From contig NZ_JAMTDQ010000083.1 of assembly GCF_023806635.1 (NCBI RefSeq), forward strand, positions 1 to 64,000: a stretch of 64,000 nt of DNA. Reading direction: 5' to 3'. The first letter of the stretch is position 1. Every line of letters starts with the position of its first letter. Shown in pieces: positions 8,498 through 16,498 of this stretch. A program made the position numbers and the translations under genes. The DNA is from Accumulibacter sp. GTDB lineage: Bacteria; Pseudomonadota; Gammaproteobacteria; Burkholderiales; Rhodocyclaceae. The notes below the pieces were generated by a model. That model worked only from the letters and a program-made list of their open reading frames with translations. It did no database searches and was not told where the DNA came from.

Positions 8498-9604
8498 ATG
8501 CACCGTCGCAGCTTCCTCGCCACTCCGCTGCTCTTGCCGAGCCTGAGCAGCGCGGCGGCGGTTGCGGCAACCGTCGACTACCCGGCCGTCGAAGCCGGTG
8601 CCGAGTTGGCCTTCCCGCGCGATCACGGTGCCCACCCCGCCTTTCGCACCGAGTGGTGGTATGTCACGGGTGCACTCGACGCACCGCAGCCCGATGTCGG
8701 TTTCCAGTTCACCTTCTTCCGCAGCCGGCCGGGAATCGCCGAAGGCCTGCGATCGCCGATCGCCGCGCGCCAGATCGTCTTCGCGCACGCCGCGCTGACC
8801 GTCCCCGGCGAGGGCCTGCAGCACGTCGAGCGTGCCGCCCGTGCCGGCCTGGGTGCGCGTTTCGCCAGCCACGACCTGGACGTCAGCATCGGTGCCTGGC
8901 GCATGTTGCGGCAGGAGAGCAGCGGCCGGCAGTCGTTGCGGTTGCGCATGCAGAGCCCGTCCTTCGCCTGGGATCTGTCGCTCACTCCATCGCAACCGCT
9001 GCTGCTGCAGGGTGACGGCGGCCATTCACGCAAGGGGCACGCACCCGGTTTGGCCAGCCACTACGTCAGTTGGCCGCAGTTGCTGGTCAGCGGGACGCTG
9101 CTGCGCCAGGGCCGCCGGCAAGCGGTCGACGGCCGCGCCTGGTTTGACCACGAATGGTCGACCGTGCTGCTCGGCGACGGCGCGGTCGGCTGGGACTGGC
9201 TGGGAATCAACCTGGCCGATGGCGGTGCGCTGATGGCCTTCCGCATGCGCGACGCAGCCGGGACGACGCTCTACGCGCACGCCGCCTGGCGCGATGCCGG
9301 CGGTCGCTTGCGGCAGTTCGCCAGCGACGAGGTCGACTTCACGCCGCTGCGCCATTGGCAATCGCCGCGCAACGGCGCCCGCTATCCGGTAGAGATCGAG
9401 GTCCGCTTCGGCGAGCAGCGCATCCGCACACGCCCGGTCATCGACGATCAGGAGCTGTCAACGACCGTGCCGACGCCGGTGAGCTACTGGGAGGGCCTGG
9501 TGCGCGTCGATGGCAGCCTCGCCGGTCGCGGCTATCTCGAAATGACCGGCTATGCGGGTCGCCTGCGCGTCGGCGGCGAAGCTGGAGGAGGCGGAGCGAA
9601 CTGA
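8498..9604 (+). CDS. AttH/CrtC-like lipocalin-family exported protein
   Basis: A 368-residue protein of the AttH / carotenoid 1,2-hydratase-like lipocalin family. It begins MHRRSFLATPLLLPSLS, a twin-arginine-type signal with Ala-rich cleavage region (about 1-25). The mature part carries the family signatures TEWWYVTG (about residues 51-58), WFDHEWS and GWDWLGINLADG. AttH proteins usually lie beside an AttEFG ABC exporter and act on lipids or other hydrophobic compounds outside the inner membrane. No such transporter is adjacent here, so the gene looks orphaned at the edge of the accessory region. It converges with the channel gene downstream, with a 12-base gap. Substrate unknown. Confidence 0.82.
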   Translation: MHRRSFLATPLLLPSLSSAAAVAATVDYPAVEAGAELAFPRDHGAHPAFRTEWWYVTGALDAPQPDVGFQFTFFRSRPGIAEGLRSPIAARQIVFAHAALTVPGEGLQHVERAARAGLGARFASHDLDVSIGAWRMLRQESSGRQSLRLRMQSPSFAWDLSLTPSQPLLLQGDGGHSRKGHAPGLASHYVSWPQLLVSGTLLRQGRRQAVDGRAWFDHEWSTVLLGDGAVGWDWLGINLADGGALMAFRMRDAAGTTLYAHAAWRDAGGRLRQFASDEVDFTPLRHWQSPRNGARYPVEIEVRFGEQRIRTRPVIDDQELSTTVPTPVSYWEGLVRVDGSLAGRGYLEMTGYAGRLRVGGEAGGGGAN

Positions 9605-9616
9605 TGCCGGCAACAG

Positions 9617-11143
9617 TCACAGCCCGAGGAAGGTGCGAATCCTGTCCAGCATGCCTGCCTCGGCCTTCGTCCCGCCCGGCGGCATCTCGACGTAACGTTG
9701 CGAGAACTCGTCGATCTCCTGCTCGCGGCGGGCGAGGATGCCGGCGAACGCCTCGGCGATCTGCGGCCGCGACTGGACGAGTTGCTCGACCGTCGCCTGG
9801 TCGAGGCGGTAGCAGACGAGGTCGCTGCGGGCGATGACGGTGTCGCGGCGCAGTTCGCCGGTCAGGACGCCGCGCTCGCCAAAGGTACTGCCGGCGGCGA
9901 TGGTGCGGAACAGCTGTCGTGGCTGCTGCGGAAACTCGAGCCACACGTCCGCCTCGCCGGCGGTCAGCAGATAGAGCCAGTGGGCGACGTCACCCTGCCG
10001 GTAGATCACGTCACCACTGACGAAGGGCGCATGGATCAGGTGCTGGCTGATGGTCAGCAGCTCGTCTTCCTGCAGGCTGGCGAAGATCTCGAAGCCGCGC
10101 AGATCGGCCAGTCGCCGTTCGCCGGCACGGCGCTCGATCGACATGCGATACGCCGCGTTTTCCTTGGTCACCAGCAGCGACTGCTCCGGCACGGCCAGTT
10201 CCATGCCACCACGCTGCAGGGCGGCGAGCAGGTGCACGCGTACCGCCGAGTCGGTCGGGTCGTCGGCCTGCGGATCGATCATCCAGTAGCGCAGCGCGTA
10301 GCGGGCGTAACCCGGGCCGAATTCCATGAGCACGCAGGATGGCTTGGGATCGTCGGCCACGTTGGGTATCTCGGCGACGCTGATCGCCTTTTCGACGGCA
10401 GCGATCACCTGCGTCGGTGGCGAATCGTAGGTCAGGTTGAACCACAGCCAGCGCCGCCACGGCCAGCTCGCGACCTCCTCGCGGCCATAGACGGTGAAAC
10501 GGCCACGCATCAACTGGCTGTTCGGCACCACCACCACCTCACCGTTGCGTGTCCGGATCGTCGTTTGCCGCCAGCGCACCTGCGCCACGCGACCGTTGAT
10601 GTCGTCGATGCGGATCCAGTCGCCGGTGCGCAGCGAGTTGTCGAGCTGCAGCGCGACGCCGGCCAGGATGTTGCCCAGCGTGTCCTGCATGGCCAGGGCG
10701 AGCACGGCGGTGATGACTGCCGACGTGGTCAGCAGGCTCGATGGATCGAGGCCGACGAAGTGCAGCCGGGCGACGATGAACAGCGCATAGACCAGCAGCA
10801 CGCTGATGTCCTCGGCGATGCGCGCGACGACGATGCCGACGCGCGGCAGGATCGCCCGGAAGACGAAGATCGCCAGCAGCCGGAACAGCGCCATGCCCGA
10901 GCCGATGACGAAAAGCTCGTGCACCATCACCGCCAGCCGCGAGTAGTCGAGTGCTTCGAGCACGGCGCCGATGAGCTGGCCGAGCAGGCAGAGGACGAAG
11001 GCGACGAAGGTCGCCGCCACTCGCCGCCGTTCCTTGGCCAGCAACTGGACAGAGAGCAGCGTCACGCCGACCGCGGCCGCGATGATGTACTTCGTCTCGG
11101 GCAGCCAGAAGTAGGCCCAGATCCTCTGCAGCATCAGGTCCAT
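9617..11143 (-). CDS. MscS-family channel with C-terminal cyclic-nucleotide-binding domain
   Basis: A 508-residue membrane channel. About five hydrophobic helices occupy residues 15-170. The MscS pore and beta domain follows (LALAMQDTLGNILAGVALQLD, then DWIRIDDINGRVAQVRWRQT, about 170-215). The last 170 residues form a cNMP-binding domain whose phosphate-binding cassette reads TFGERGVLTGELRRDTVIA. This layout matches bacterial cyclic-nucleotide-gated MscS homologues (bCNG), which respond poorly to tension and open or close on nucleotide binding. It probably releases or conducts ions in response to cAMP or a related ligand. It is a single gene, convergent with the AttH-like gene. Confidence 0.88.
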   Translation of the reverse strand: MDLMLQRIWAYFWLPETKYIIAAAVGVTLLSVQLLAKERRRVAATFVAFVLCLLGQLIGAVLEALDYSRLAVMVHELFVIGSGMALFRLLAIFVFRAILPRVGIVVARIAEDISVLLVYALFIVARLHFVGLDPSSLLTTSAVITAVLALAMQDTLGNILAGVALQLDNSLRTGDWIRIDDINGRVAQVRWRQTTIRTRNGEVVVVPNSQLMRGRFTVYGREEVASWPWRRWLWFNLTYDSPPTQVIAAVEKAISVAEIPNVADDPKPSCVLMEFGPGYARYALRYWMIDPQADDPTDSAVRVHLLAALQRGGMELAVPEQSLLVTKENAAYRMSIERRAGERRLADLRGFEIFASLQEDELLTISQHLIHAPFVSGDVIYRQGDVAHWLYLLTAGEADVWLEFPQQPRQLFRTIAAGSTFGERGVLTGELRRDTVIARSDLVCYRLDQATVEQLVQSRPQIAEAFAGILARREQEIDEFSQRYVEMPPGGTKAEAGMLDRIRTFLGL

Positions 11144-11234
11144 CGCGCCTCATCCAATCGACCGGTCACCATCCTGCCTCCATGTCGCCCCGGCGCGACC
11201 GCCATGGCCGGCGCCATCCCCTGTCCGCGAGAAA

Positions 11235-12518
11235 TCAGATCAGGCCGTCGAAGGGTTGTACCTCGACGACATCGCCGGCAGCAACCGGCCCGCGCTCGTG
11301 CCCGAGGACGATGAAACAGTTTGCCTCGGTCATCGAGCGCAGGACTCCCGAGCCCTGGGCGGCGGCCGGCCGGACACGCCAGCGGCCGGCCGCGTGGCTG
11401 AGGATGCCGCGCTGGTATTCGCTGCGCCCCGGCGCCTTCTTCAGGCCTTGCTCGCACAACGCCGGCAGCAGCGGCTCGAGGGGCAGCGGATCGGCACCCA
11501 TCAGCCGGTACAGCGCCGCGCGGACGAACTGGTAGAAAGTCACCATCACCGCCACCGGATTTCCCGGCAGCCCGAACAACCAGGCGCCGCCGTCGGCACC
11601 GCCGGCAGCCCCGCCGATGCGGCCAAAGGCCAGAGGCCGCCCGGGTTTCATGGCGATCTTCCAGAACAGGACTTCGCCCAGCTCGGCCATCAGCGGCTTG
11701 ACGAAATCGGCCTCGCCGACCGACACCCCGCCACTGCTGATCACCACGTCGGCCGCCGCAGCCGCCTGGCGGAAGGTCTCGGCGAGGAGTTGCGGATCGT
11801 CGGCGACGACGCCGAGATCGAGCAACTCGCAGCCGAGTCGGCTGAGCATGCCGAACAGGGTGTAACGGTTGCTGTCGTAGACCTCGCCTTCCGCGAGTGG
11901 CGTGCCGATCGAGGACAGTTCGTCGCCGGTGGAGAAGAAGGAGACCCGCAGGCGGCGGAAGACGCTGATTTCGGCGAATCCCAGCGAGGCCACCAAGCCG
12001 AGTTCGGCGGGGCGGATCAGCCGCCCGGCGGTCAGCGCCGGCCTGCCGCGCGCCAGATCCTCGCCCGCCAGGCGGATGTTCTGGCCCTTGCGCTGGCCGC
12101 CGGGGATGAGGACACGCTCACCATCGACGCGGGCGACTTCCTGCATCACGACGGTATCGCAGCCCGGCGGCGGGACCGCGCCCGTCATGATGCGCACGCA
12201 CTCGCCGGCCGCCACCGCCCCGGCGCAGGGGCGACCGGCCAGGGCAGTGCCAACGACGCGCAGCGACGTCGTGCCGACATCGTCGAGGTCGGCGTGGCGC
12301 AGGGCATAGCCATCCATGGCCGAGTTGTCGGCAGCGGGAACGTTGCACGGCGCGATCAGGTCGCGCGCCAGAACGCGACCGAGCGCGGCGCGCAGCGCGA
12401 CGCGCTCGCCAGCCAGTCGCGGCCGCAGCTGGCTGTGGATGAAGGCGCGTGCCTGCTCGACCGTCAGGGCATCCGGGTCGTGTCCATCAAGGCAACTGAA
12501 ACGCGAGGAAAGGCTCAT
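11235..12518 (-). CDS. moeA: Molybdopterin molybdotransferase MoeA
   Basis: A 427-residue MoeA, which inserts molybdate into adenylated molybdopterin to complete molybdenum cofactor. Family motifs include the PAADNSAMDGYALR segment near residue 60, GGVSVGEADFVKPL (about 247-260) in the molybdopterin-binding MogA-like domain, and PGNPVAVMVTFYQFV near 318. The C-terminal domain IV is complete. It lies 78 bases downstream of moaA on the same strand, so two steps of cofactor synthesis are probably co-expressed. Typical length and no missing key residues seen. Confidence 0.95.
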   Translation of the reverse strand: MSLSSRFSCLDGHDPDALTVEQARAFIHSQLRPRLAGERVALRAALGRVLARDLIAPCNVPAADNSAMDGYALRHADLDDVGTTSLRVVGTALAGRPCAGAVAAGECVRIMTGAVPPPGCDTVVMQEVARVDGERVLIPGGQRKGQNIRLAGEDLARGRPALTAGRLIRPAELGLVASLGFAEISVFRRLRVSFFSTGDELSSIGTPLAEGEVYDSNRYTLFGMLSRLGCELLDLGVVADDPQLLAETFRQAAAAADVVISSGGVSVGEADFVKPLMAELGEVLFWKIAMKPGRPLAFGRIGGAAGGADGGAWLFGLPGNPVAVMVTFYQFVRAALYRLMGADPLPLEPLLPALCEQGLKKAPGRSEYQRGILSHAAGRWRVRPAAAQGSGVLRSMTEANCFIVLGHERGPVAAGDVVEVQPFDGLI

Positions 12519-12596
12519 GGCCGTCCATCCGACCGGTCTGCTCGTCCGCGCGCTCCGGGCATGGCGGCCAGCCTGCGACGCGTTCGTCCCGAGCGC

Positions 12597-13688
12597 TCAG
12601 CCACCGGTCATCGACATGAAGCGAAGCACCTGCGGCGAGTCCATCTGGCTGGCGAAATCATGTCCCTTCGCCTTGATTCCCATCCCCTGGACGATCGCCG
12701 CACGCAACGGCTGCGGGTCGATCGGGTGCGCGCGCAGCACCGGCAGCAGCGGCACGGCGCCATTGCTGCCGAGACAGGGGTAGAGCTCGCCGCGGGCGGT
12801 GATGCGAACCCGGTTGCAGCTGTCGCAGAAATTGTGGCTGTGCGGCGAGATGAAACCGACACGCGTCTGGCTGCCCGGTATCCGCCAGTAGCGCGCCGGG
12901 CCGCCGCTACTTTCGGCGGAAGGCACGAGGACGTGCCGCGCCTGCAGCCGGGCAAGCGCTTCGTCGCTGCCGAAGAAGCGTTCGTCGCGCGCATGGCCGA
13001 CATCGCCCAGCGGCATCTGCTCGATGAACGAGATGTCGACGCCGCGCCCGACGGCGAAGTCGAGAAGATCGACCAGCTCGTCGTCGTTCACCCTGCGGAT
13101 CATCACCGTGTTGATCTTCAGCCGTTCGAAGCCGGCCGCCTGCGCCGCGTCGAGGCCACGCAGGACCTTCGCCAGGTCGCCGACGCGGGTGATCTCCCGG
13201 AAGCGCCCCGGCTGCAGGGTATCGAGGCTGATGTTGATCCGCCTGACACCGGCCGTCCGCAGGTCCGCTGCGAAGCGTTCCAGTTGCGAGCCGTTGGTCG
13301 TCAACACCAACTCGCGCAGGCCCGGCAGGCGCGCGATCCGCTGCAGCAGCCAGACGACGTCGTGTCGCACGAGCGGTTCGCCGCCGGTGATCCGCACCTT
13401 GTTGACGCCGAGTTCGACGAAGGTGCAGGCAACGCGCAGGCACTCCTCGAGCGTCAGCACCTGCGCGCGCGGCAGGAACTCCATTTCCTCGGCCATGCAG
13501 TAGTTGCAGCGGAAGTCGCAGCGGTCGGTGATCGACAGCCGGATGTAGCTGACCCGCCGCCCATACCTGTCGACGAGCGGTGTCGCCGCCAGGGCCTGGC
13601 CGCCGGTCAAGGGCTCCGAAGACGCAGCAGCCTCGCCGCCGGCCGGCGGCTCGGCAACGACGTCTGGTGGCAGCGATTCAAGGCGCAT
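12597..13688 (-). CDS. moaA: GTP 3',8-cyclase MoaA
   Basis: A radical-SAM enzyme of 363 residues that converts GTP to the precursor of cyclic pyranopterin monophosphate in molybdenum cofactor synthesis. The N-terminal cluster cysteines are C57, C61 and C64 (TDRCDFRCNYC). The second cluster cysteines appear in HNFCDSCNRVRI and LYPCLGS. The protein ends with the conserved Gly-Gly. The open frame extends upstream to 13868, but the ATG at 13688 is chosen because it has a GGGAG ribosome site and the extra N-terminal sequence has no family character. Residues 10-35 are a low-complexity Ala/Glu leader. Confidence 0.94.
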   Translation of the reverse strand: MRLESLPPDVVAEPPAGGEAAASSEPLTGGQALAATPLVDRYGRRVSYIRLSITDRCDFRCNYCMAEEMEFLPRAQVLTLEECLRVACTFVELGVNKVRITGGEPLVRHDVVWLLQRIARLPGLRELVLTTNGSQLERFAADLRTAGVRRINISLDTLQPGRFREITRVGDLAKVLRGLDAAQAAGFERLKINTVMIRRVNDDELVDLLDFAVGRGVDISFIEQMPLGDVGHARDERFFGSDEALARLQARHVLVPSAESSGGPARYWRIPGSQTRVGFISPHSHNFCDSCNRVRITARGELYPCLGSNGAVPLLPVLRAHPIDPQPLRAAIVQGMGIKAKGHDFASQMDSPQVLRFMSMTGG

Positions 13689-13800
13689 CGGCGAGACTCC
13701 CGCGGGTGTGCCGGTGAGAAGGAAAGGGAGGAAACCGTGGCCGCGGATTATAGCCCACTTCGCCCGCCGACGGCCCGCCGCCAGCGGCGCCGGCGGGCGA

Positions 13801-14454
13801 TCAGCCGCTCCAGGCAGCCAGCTCCTCGAAGCCCGCCAGGCGCCACAGATCCTCCACTCGATCGACATCCCACAGAGCCGGCAGCTCGAGCCAGCGCAGG
13901 CCGGCGCTGGCCAGGCGCGCGCGCGTCTGCGCCATCACCCGTTCGCCGCCCCAGTCGATGCCGGCGAACAGCGAGGGCTGTGGACGGCGCAGGCCGATGA
14001 GTACGTAGCCGCCATCCTCCGCCGGGATGAAGACCGCGTCAGGGCCGCCCGCCGCCTCGTCGCGCAGCGCGGCGGCTGCGGCCTGCAGATCGGCCGGCCG
14101 CAGCGCCGGGCAGTCACAGCCGATCAGCAGCAGCGGCCCGCTGTCGGCGGCAAAGGCGGCAGCCATCCGCTGACCGAGATCGCCGGCTGCCTGCGGGCGC
14201 AGCGCGACACGGCAACGCCGGTGCACGGCGCGGAAGAAGCGCTGCCGCTCGTCCGGTGCGCACCACAGGCAGACGCTGCCGATCGCCGCCCGCTGCGCCA
14301 CCGCCAGCGCGCGTAGCGTCAGCTGGCGCTGCAGGCGGGCGGCAGCGACTGCGCCGAGCGCCGGAATCAGCCGCGTTTTCGTCTCTCCGGCCACAGGGGC
14401 CCGGCTGAAGACGGCGATGGCGACCTCGTCAGTCGTCGCGCGGCGAGTAACCAT
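13801..14454 (-). CDS. TIGR04282-type transferase (DUF2064)
   Basis: A 217-residue nucleotidyl/glycosyltransferase-fold protein of the DUF2064 / TIGR04282 family. Diagnostic blocks are VFSRAPVAGETKTRL near residue 14, LLIGCDCPAL (about 112-121) and AEDGGYVLIGLRRP (about 146-159). The family is described as rSAM- or arsenosugar-associated; the exact reaction is not fixed for most members. It overlaps the TIGR04283 transferase gene upstream by 26 bases and the two are almost always partners. A 112-base gap and the same orientation place moaA immediately downstream. Confidence 0.85.
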   Translation of the reverse strand: MVTRRATTDEVAIAVFSRAPVAGETKTRLIPALGAVAAARLQRQLTLRALAVAQRAAIGSVCLWCAPDERQRFFRAVHRRCRVALRPQAAGDLGQRMAAAFAADSGPLLLIGCDCPALRPADLQAAAAALRDEAAGGPDAVFIPAEDGGYVLIGLRRPQPSLFAGIDWGGERVMAQTRARLASAGLRWLELPALWDVDRVEDLWRLAGFEELAAWSG

Positions 14455-15187
14455 AGCGTATCGCCAGGCGCCGCGGATCGGCGCCGAAGAAGTAGCTCGC
14501 GCGCAGGCGCCACATCAGCAGGATCGTGCGCAGAACGCCGTGCTTCTGCCAGCGGCGGGCAGAGGTGCGCACCGGCTGGCGCAGGCAGGCCGGGCGCCCC
14601 ACCCGCCGCAGGCGCTTCGCCAGCGCGATGTCCTCCATCAACGGCAGGTCGGGAAAGCCGCCAATCCGCTCGAAGACCTCTCGGCGGACGAAGACGGCCT
14701 GGTCGCCCGTAGCGATTCCGGTCAGTCGCGAACGCCAGTTCATCATCCGCTCGACGACGCGCAGCATGCGTTGCGGACCGTCGATGCGCACGTCAAAGCG
14801 GCCCCAGACGGCACCGCCGGCCAGCGCGGCGTGGATCAGCTCGGCAGCCGCCGGCGGCAGGCCTGTGTCGGCATGCAGGAAAAGCAGTACTTCACCGCCG
14901 CTGGCAGCGGCACCGGCGTTCATCTGCGCCGCCCGGCCACGCGCCGAAGCGAGCACGCGGTCCGCGAGCGGGTGCGCCAGCCGGAGCGTTTCGTCGGTGC
15001 TGCCACCGTCGACCACGAGCAGTTCCGCCCCCTGTCGCCGCAACGCTGCCAGACCAGCAAGCTGCGACGCGATCGTCGCGGCCTCGTCGAGCACGGGAAC
15101 GATCACGGACAGCCACCGGGCCGCCAGCGGGGCCATCGCGGGCGGCGCCGCGCTCGCGGCAGTGTTTCGGGCAGGCGAACAGGTCAT
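14429..15187 (-). CDS. TIGR04283-type family 2 glycosyltransferase
   Basis: A 252-residue GT-A fold glycosyltransferase. Near the N-terminus is SVIVPVLDEAATI, then LLVVDGGSTDET and LFLHADTGLPP, which matches TIGR04283 (arsenosugar biosynthesis-type). The ATG at 15187 is preceded by AAGGAT at a good distance; the frame extends to 15319 but the added residues are not family-like. It overlaps the DUF2064 gene by 26 bases. No arsenic methylation or radical-SAM arsenosugar gene is nearby, so an arsenosugar product is not supported here. A role in an envelope or modified-sugar pathway is equally possible. Confidence 0.86.
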   Translation of the reverse strand: MTCSPARNTAASAAPPAMAPLAARWLSVIVPVLDEAATIASQLAGLAALRRQGAELLVVDGGSTDETLRLAHPLADRVLASARGRAAQMNAGAAASGGEVLLFLHADTGLPPAAAELIHAALAGGAVWGRFDVRIDGPQRMLRVVERMMNWRSRLTGIATGDQAVFVRREVFERIGGFPDLPLMEDIALAKRLRRVGRPACLRQPVRTSARRWQKHGVLRTILLMWRLRASYFFGADPRRLAIRYGYSPRDD

Positions 15188-15402
15188 CGAGGCATCCTTC
15201 TCAAACCGCATTATCGCGCAGCGTCGACCGGCCGGTTCGTCCGCCACGTGCCGCGGCGACGATGGCCGACGCTGCGCCGCGACTGCGCGCCCGGTGTGAA
15301 AAAACCCGCTTCGCCGCACAACGCTTCAGGGTATAGTGTGCCCCTTGCGGCAGCGAAGGCTCGCAGAGGAGCTGGCGCCGCAGCCCATCGCAGCGAAGCC
15401 GA

Positions 15403-16233
15403 ATGATGAGTTCCCGTGACCTTCAGAGCCCCCGCACAGCAGACGGAGCGGGACTACCTTACGCCGTCCCCGGCGTCGAGCGGCAGGCCGATGACGCGTT
15501 CGGGCCGCGTCTGACGCTTGCCGTCGGCCGGGCCAGGCAGACCTTCCGCTGGATCCCGCCCGGCCATTTCCGGATGGGATCGCCGGTCGACGAAGCTGCT
15601 CGCGGCAGCGCCGAGTTCCTGCATGAGGTGACTTTGAGCCGCGGTTTCTGGCTTGCCGACACCGCCTGCACGCAGGCGCTGTGGATGGCGGTATGGCCCG
15701 TCAATCCCAGCCACTTCGCGGACGATCCACGCAACCCGGTGGAGAACGTCGCCTGGCATGACGCGCAGCGCTTCATCGGCGAACTCAACCGCCGCTTGCC
15801 CGGTGTGCAGGCGCGCCTGCCCAGCGAGGCGGAGTGGGAATACGCCTGCCGCGCCGGGACGACGACGCCCTTCTCCTTCGGCATGACCGTATCGACCGAC
15901 GAAGTGAACTATCACGGCGCCTTCCCCTACCCTGGCGGCGAGCCGGGCCTCTCCCGCCACGGTCCGCTACCGGTCGCCTCGTTGCCGCCCAACGCGTGGG
16001 GATTGCACGAGATGCACGGCAACGTCTGGGAGTGGTGCGAAGACTGGTACGCCGACTACCCGCAGGAGCCGCAGGTGGATCCGCGCGGCCCGTCCTTCGG
16101 CAAGATGCGCGTGCTCCGCGGCGGCACCTGGAGTGACCCCGCACGCTACGCCCGCTCCGCCACCCGCAGCCGCATCGAGCCGGTCTACCGCCCGCGCAGC
16201 ACCGGTTTCCGACTGGCCCTGGGTCCCCCCTGA
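15403..16233 (+). CDS. SUMF1/FGE-fold protein lacking the catalytic cysteines
   Basis: A 276-residue protein with the formylglycine-generating-enzyme (SUMF1) fold. Typical blocks are WIPPGHFRMGSP (about 46-57), PVENVAWHDAQRF, RLPSEAEWEYACRAG, NAWGLHEMHGNVWEWCEDW and the C-terminal RVLRGGTW...GFRLAL. In true FGE the RGGSW block is followed by two active-site cysteines. Here the corresponding stretch reads SDPARYARSATRS and has none, so sulfatase activation is unlikely. The fold is reused for ligand binding or other oxidative roles in many bacteria. No sulfatase is adjacent. A weak promoter (TATAGT about 70 bases upstream) may drive it. Confidence 0.85.
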   Translation: MMSSRDLQSPRTADGAGLPYAVPGVERQADDAFGPRLTLAVGRARQTFRWIPPGHFRMGSPVDEAARGSAEFLHEVTLSRGFWLADTACTQALWMAVWPVNPSHFADDPRNPVENVAWHDAQRFIGELNRRLPGVQARLPSEAEWEYACRAGTTTPFSFGMTVSTDEVNYHGAFPYPGGEPGLSRHGPLPVASLPPNAWGLHEMHGNVWEWCEDWYADYPQEPQVDPRGPSFGKMRVLRGGTWSDPARYARSATRSRIEPVYRPRSTGFRLALGPP

Positions 16234-16325
16234 GGACCTGCGGACGAATCGTCGCCGGCGGCGCCGGTGATGGCATGCCCGCCGTCGGCGCTGCCGACGC
16301 CGCGCTCCGCTTGCAAGTGTTCGTC

Positions 16326-16356
16326 TTCACCCCGGCTCCCGCCAGCGGCGTACAAT
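16326..16356 (+). promoter_or_regulatory. Weak candidate promoter of the CheB-CheR-GGDEF-EAL gene
   Basis: TTCACC (16326-16331) and TACAAT (16351-16356) with a 19-base spacer, about 143 bases before the chosen start. The -10 element is good and the spacing is long. Confidence 0.25.
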
Positions 16357-16498
16357 CGGCGCCACGGCAACCGGGCGGAGTGGCTCCACGGCAGGCGCAA
16401 CGCCGCAGCGGCAGGGAACCGGCGCTTTGCGGCACCGGTCAGTGGACCAACTGGACAGTCCTTCAACACACACTGGAATGGATCTGGAAGAGACACGG

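Noticed and set aside
11256..14000. A 914-codon open frame on the plus strand across moeA and moaA
   Set aside because: It lies antisense to two clear enzymes and its product is Arg/Ala/Gln-rich with no domain. Such shadows are expected at this GC content.
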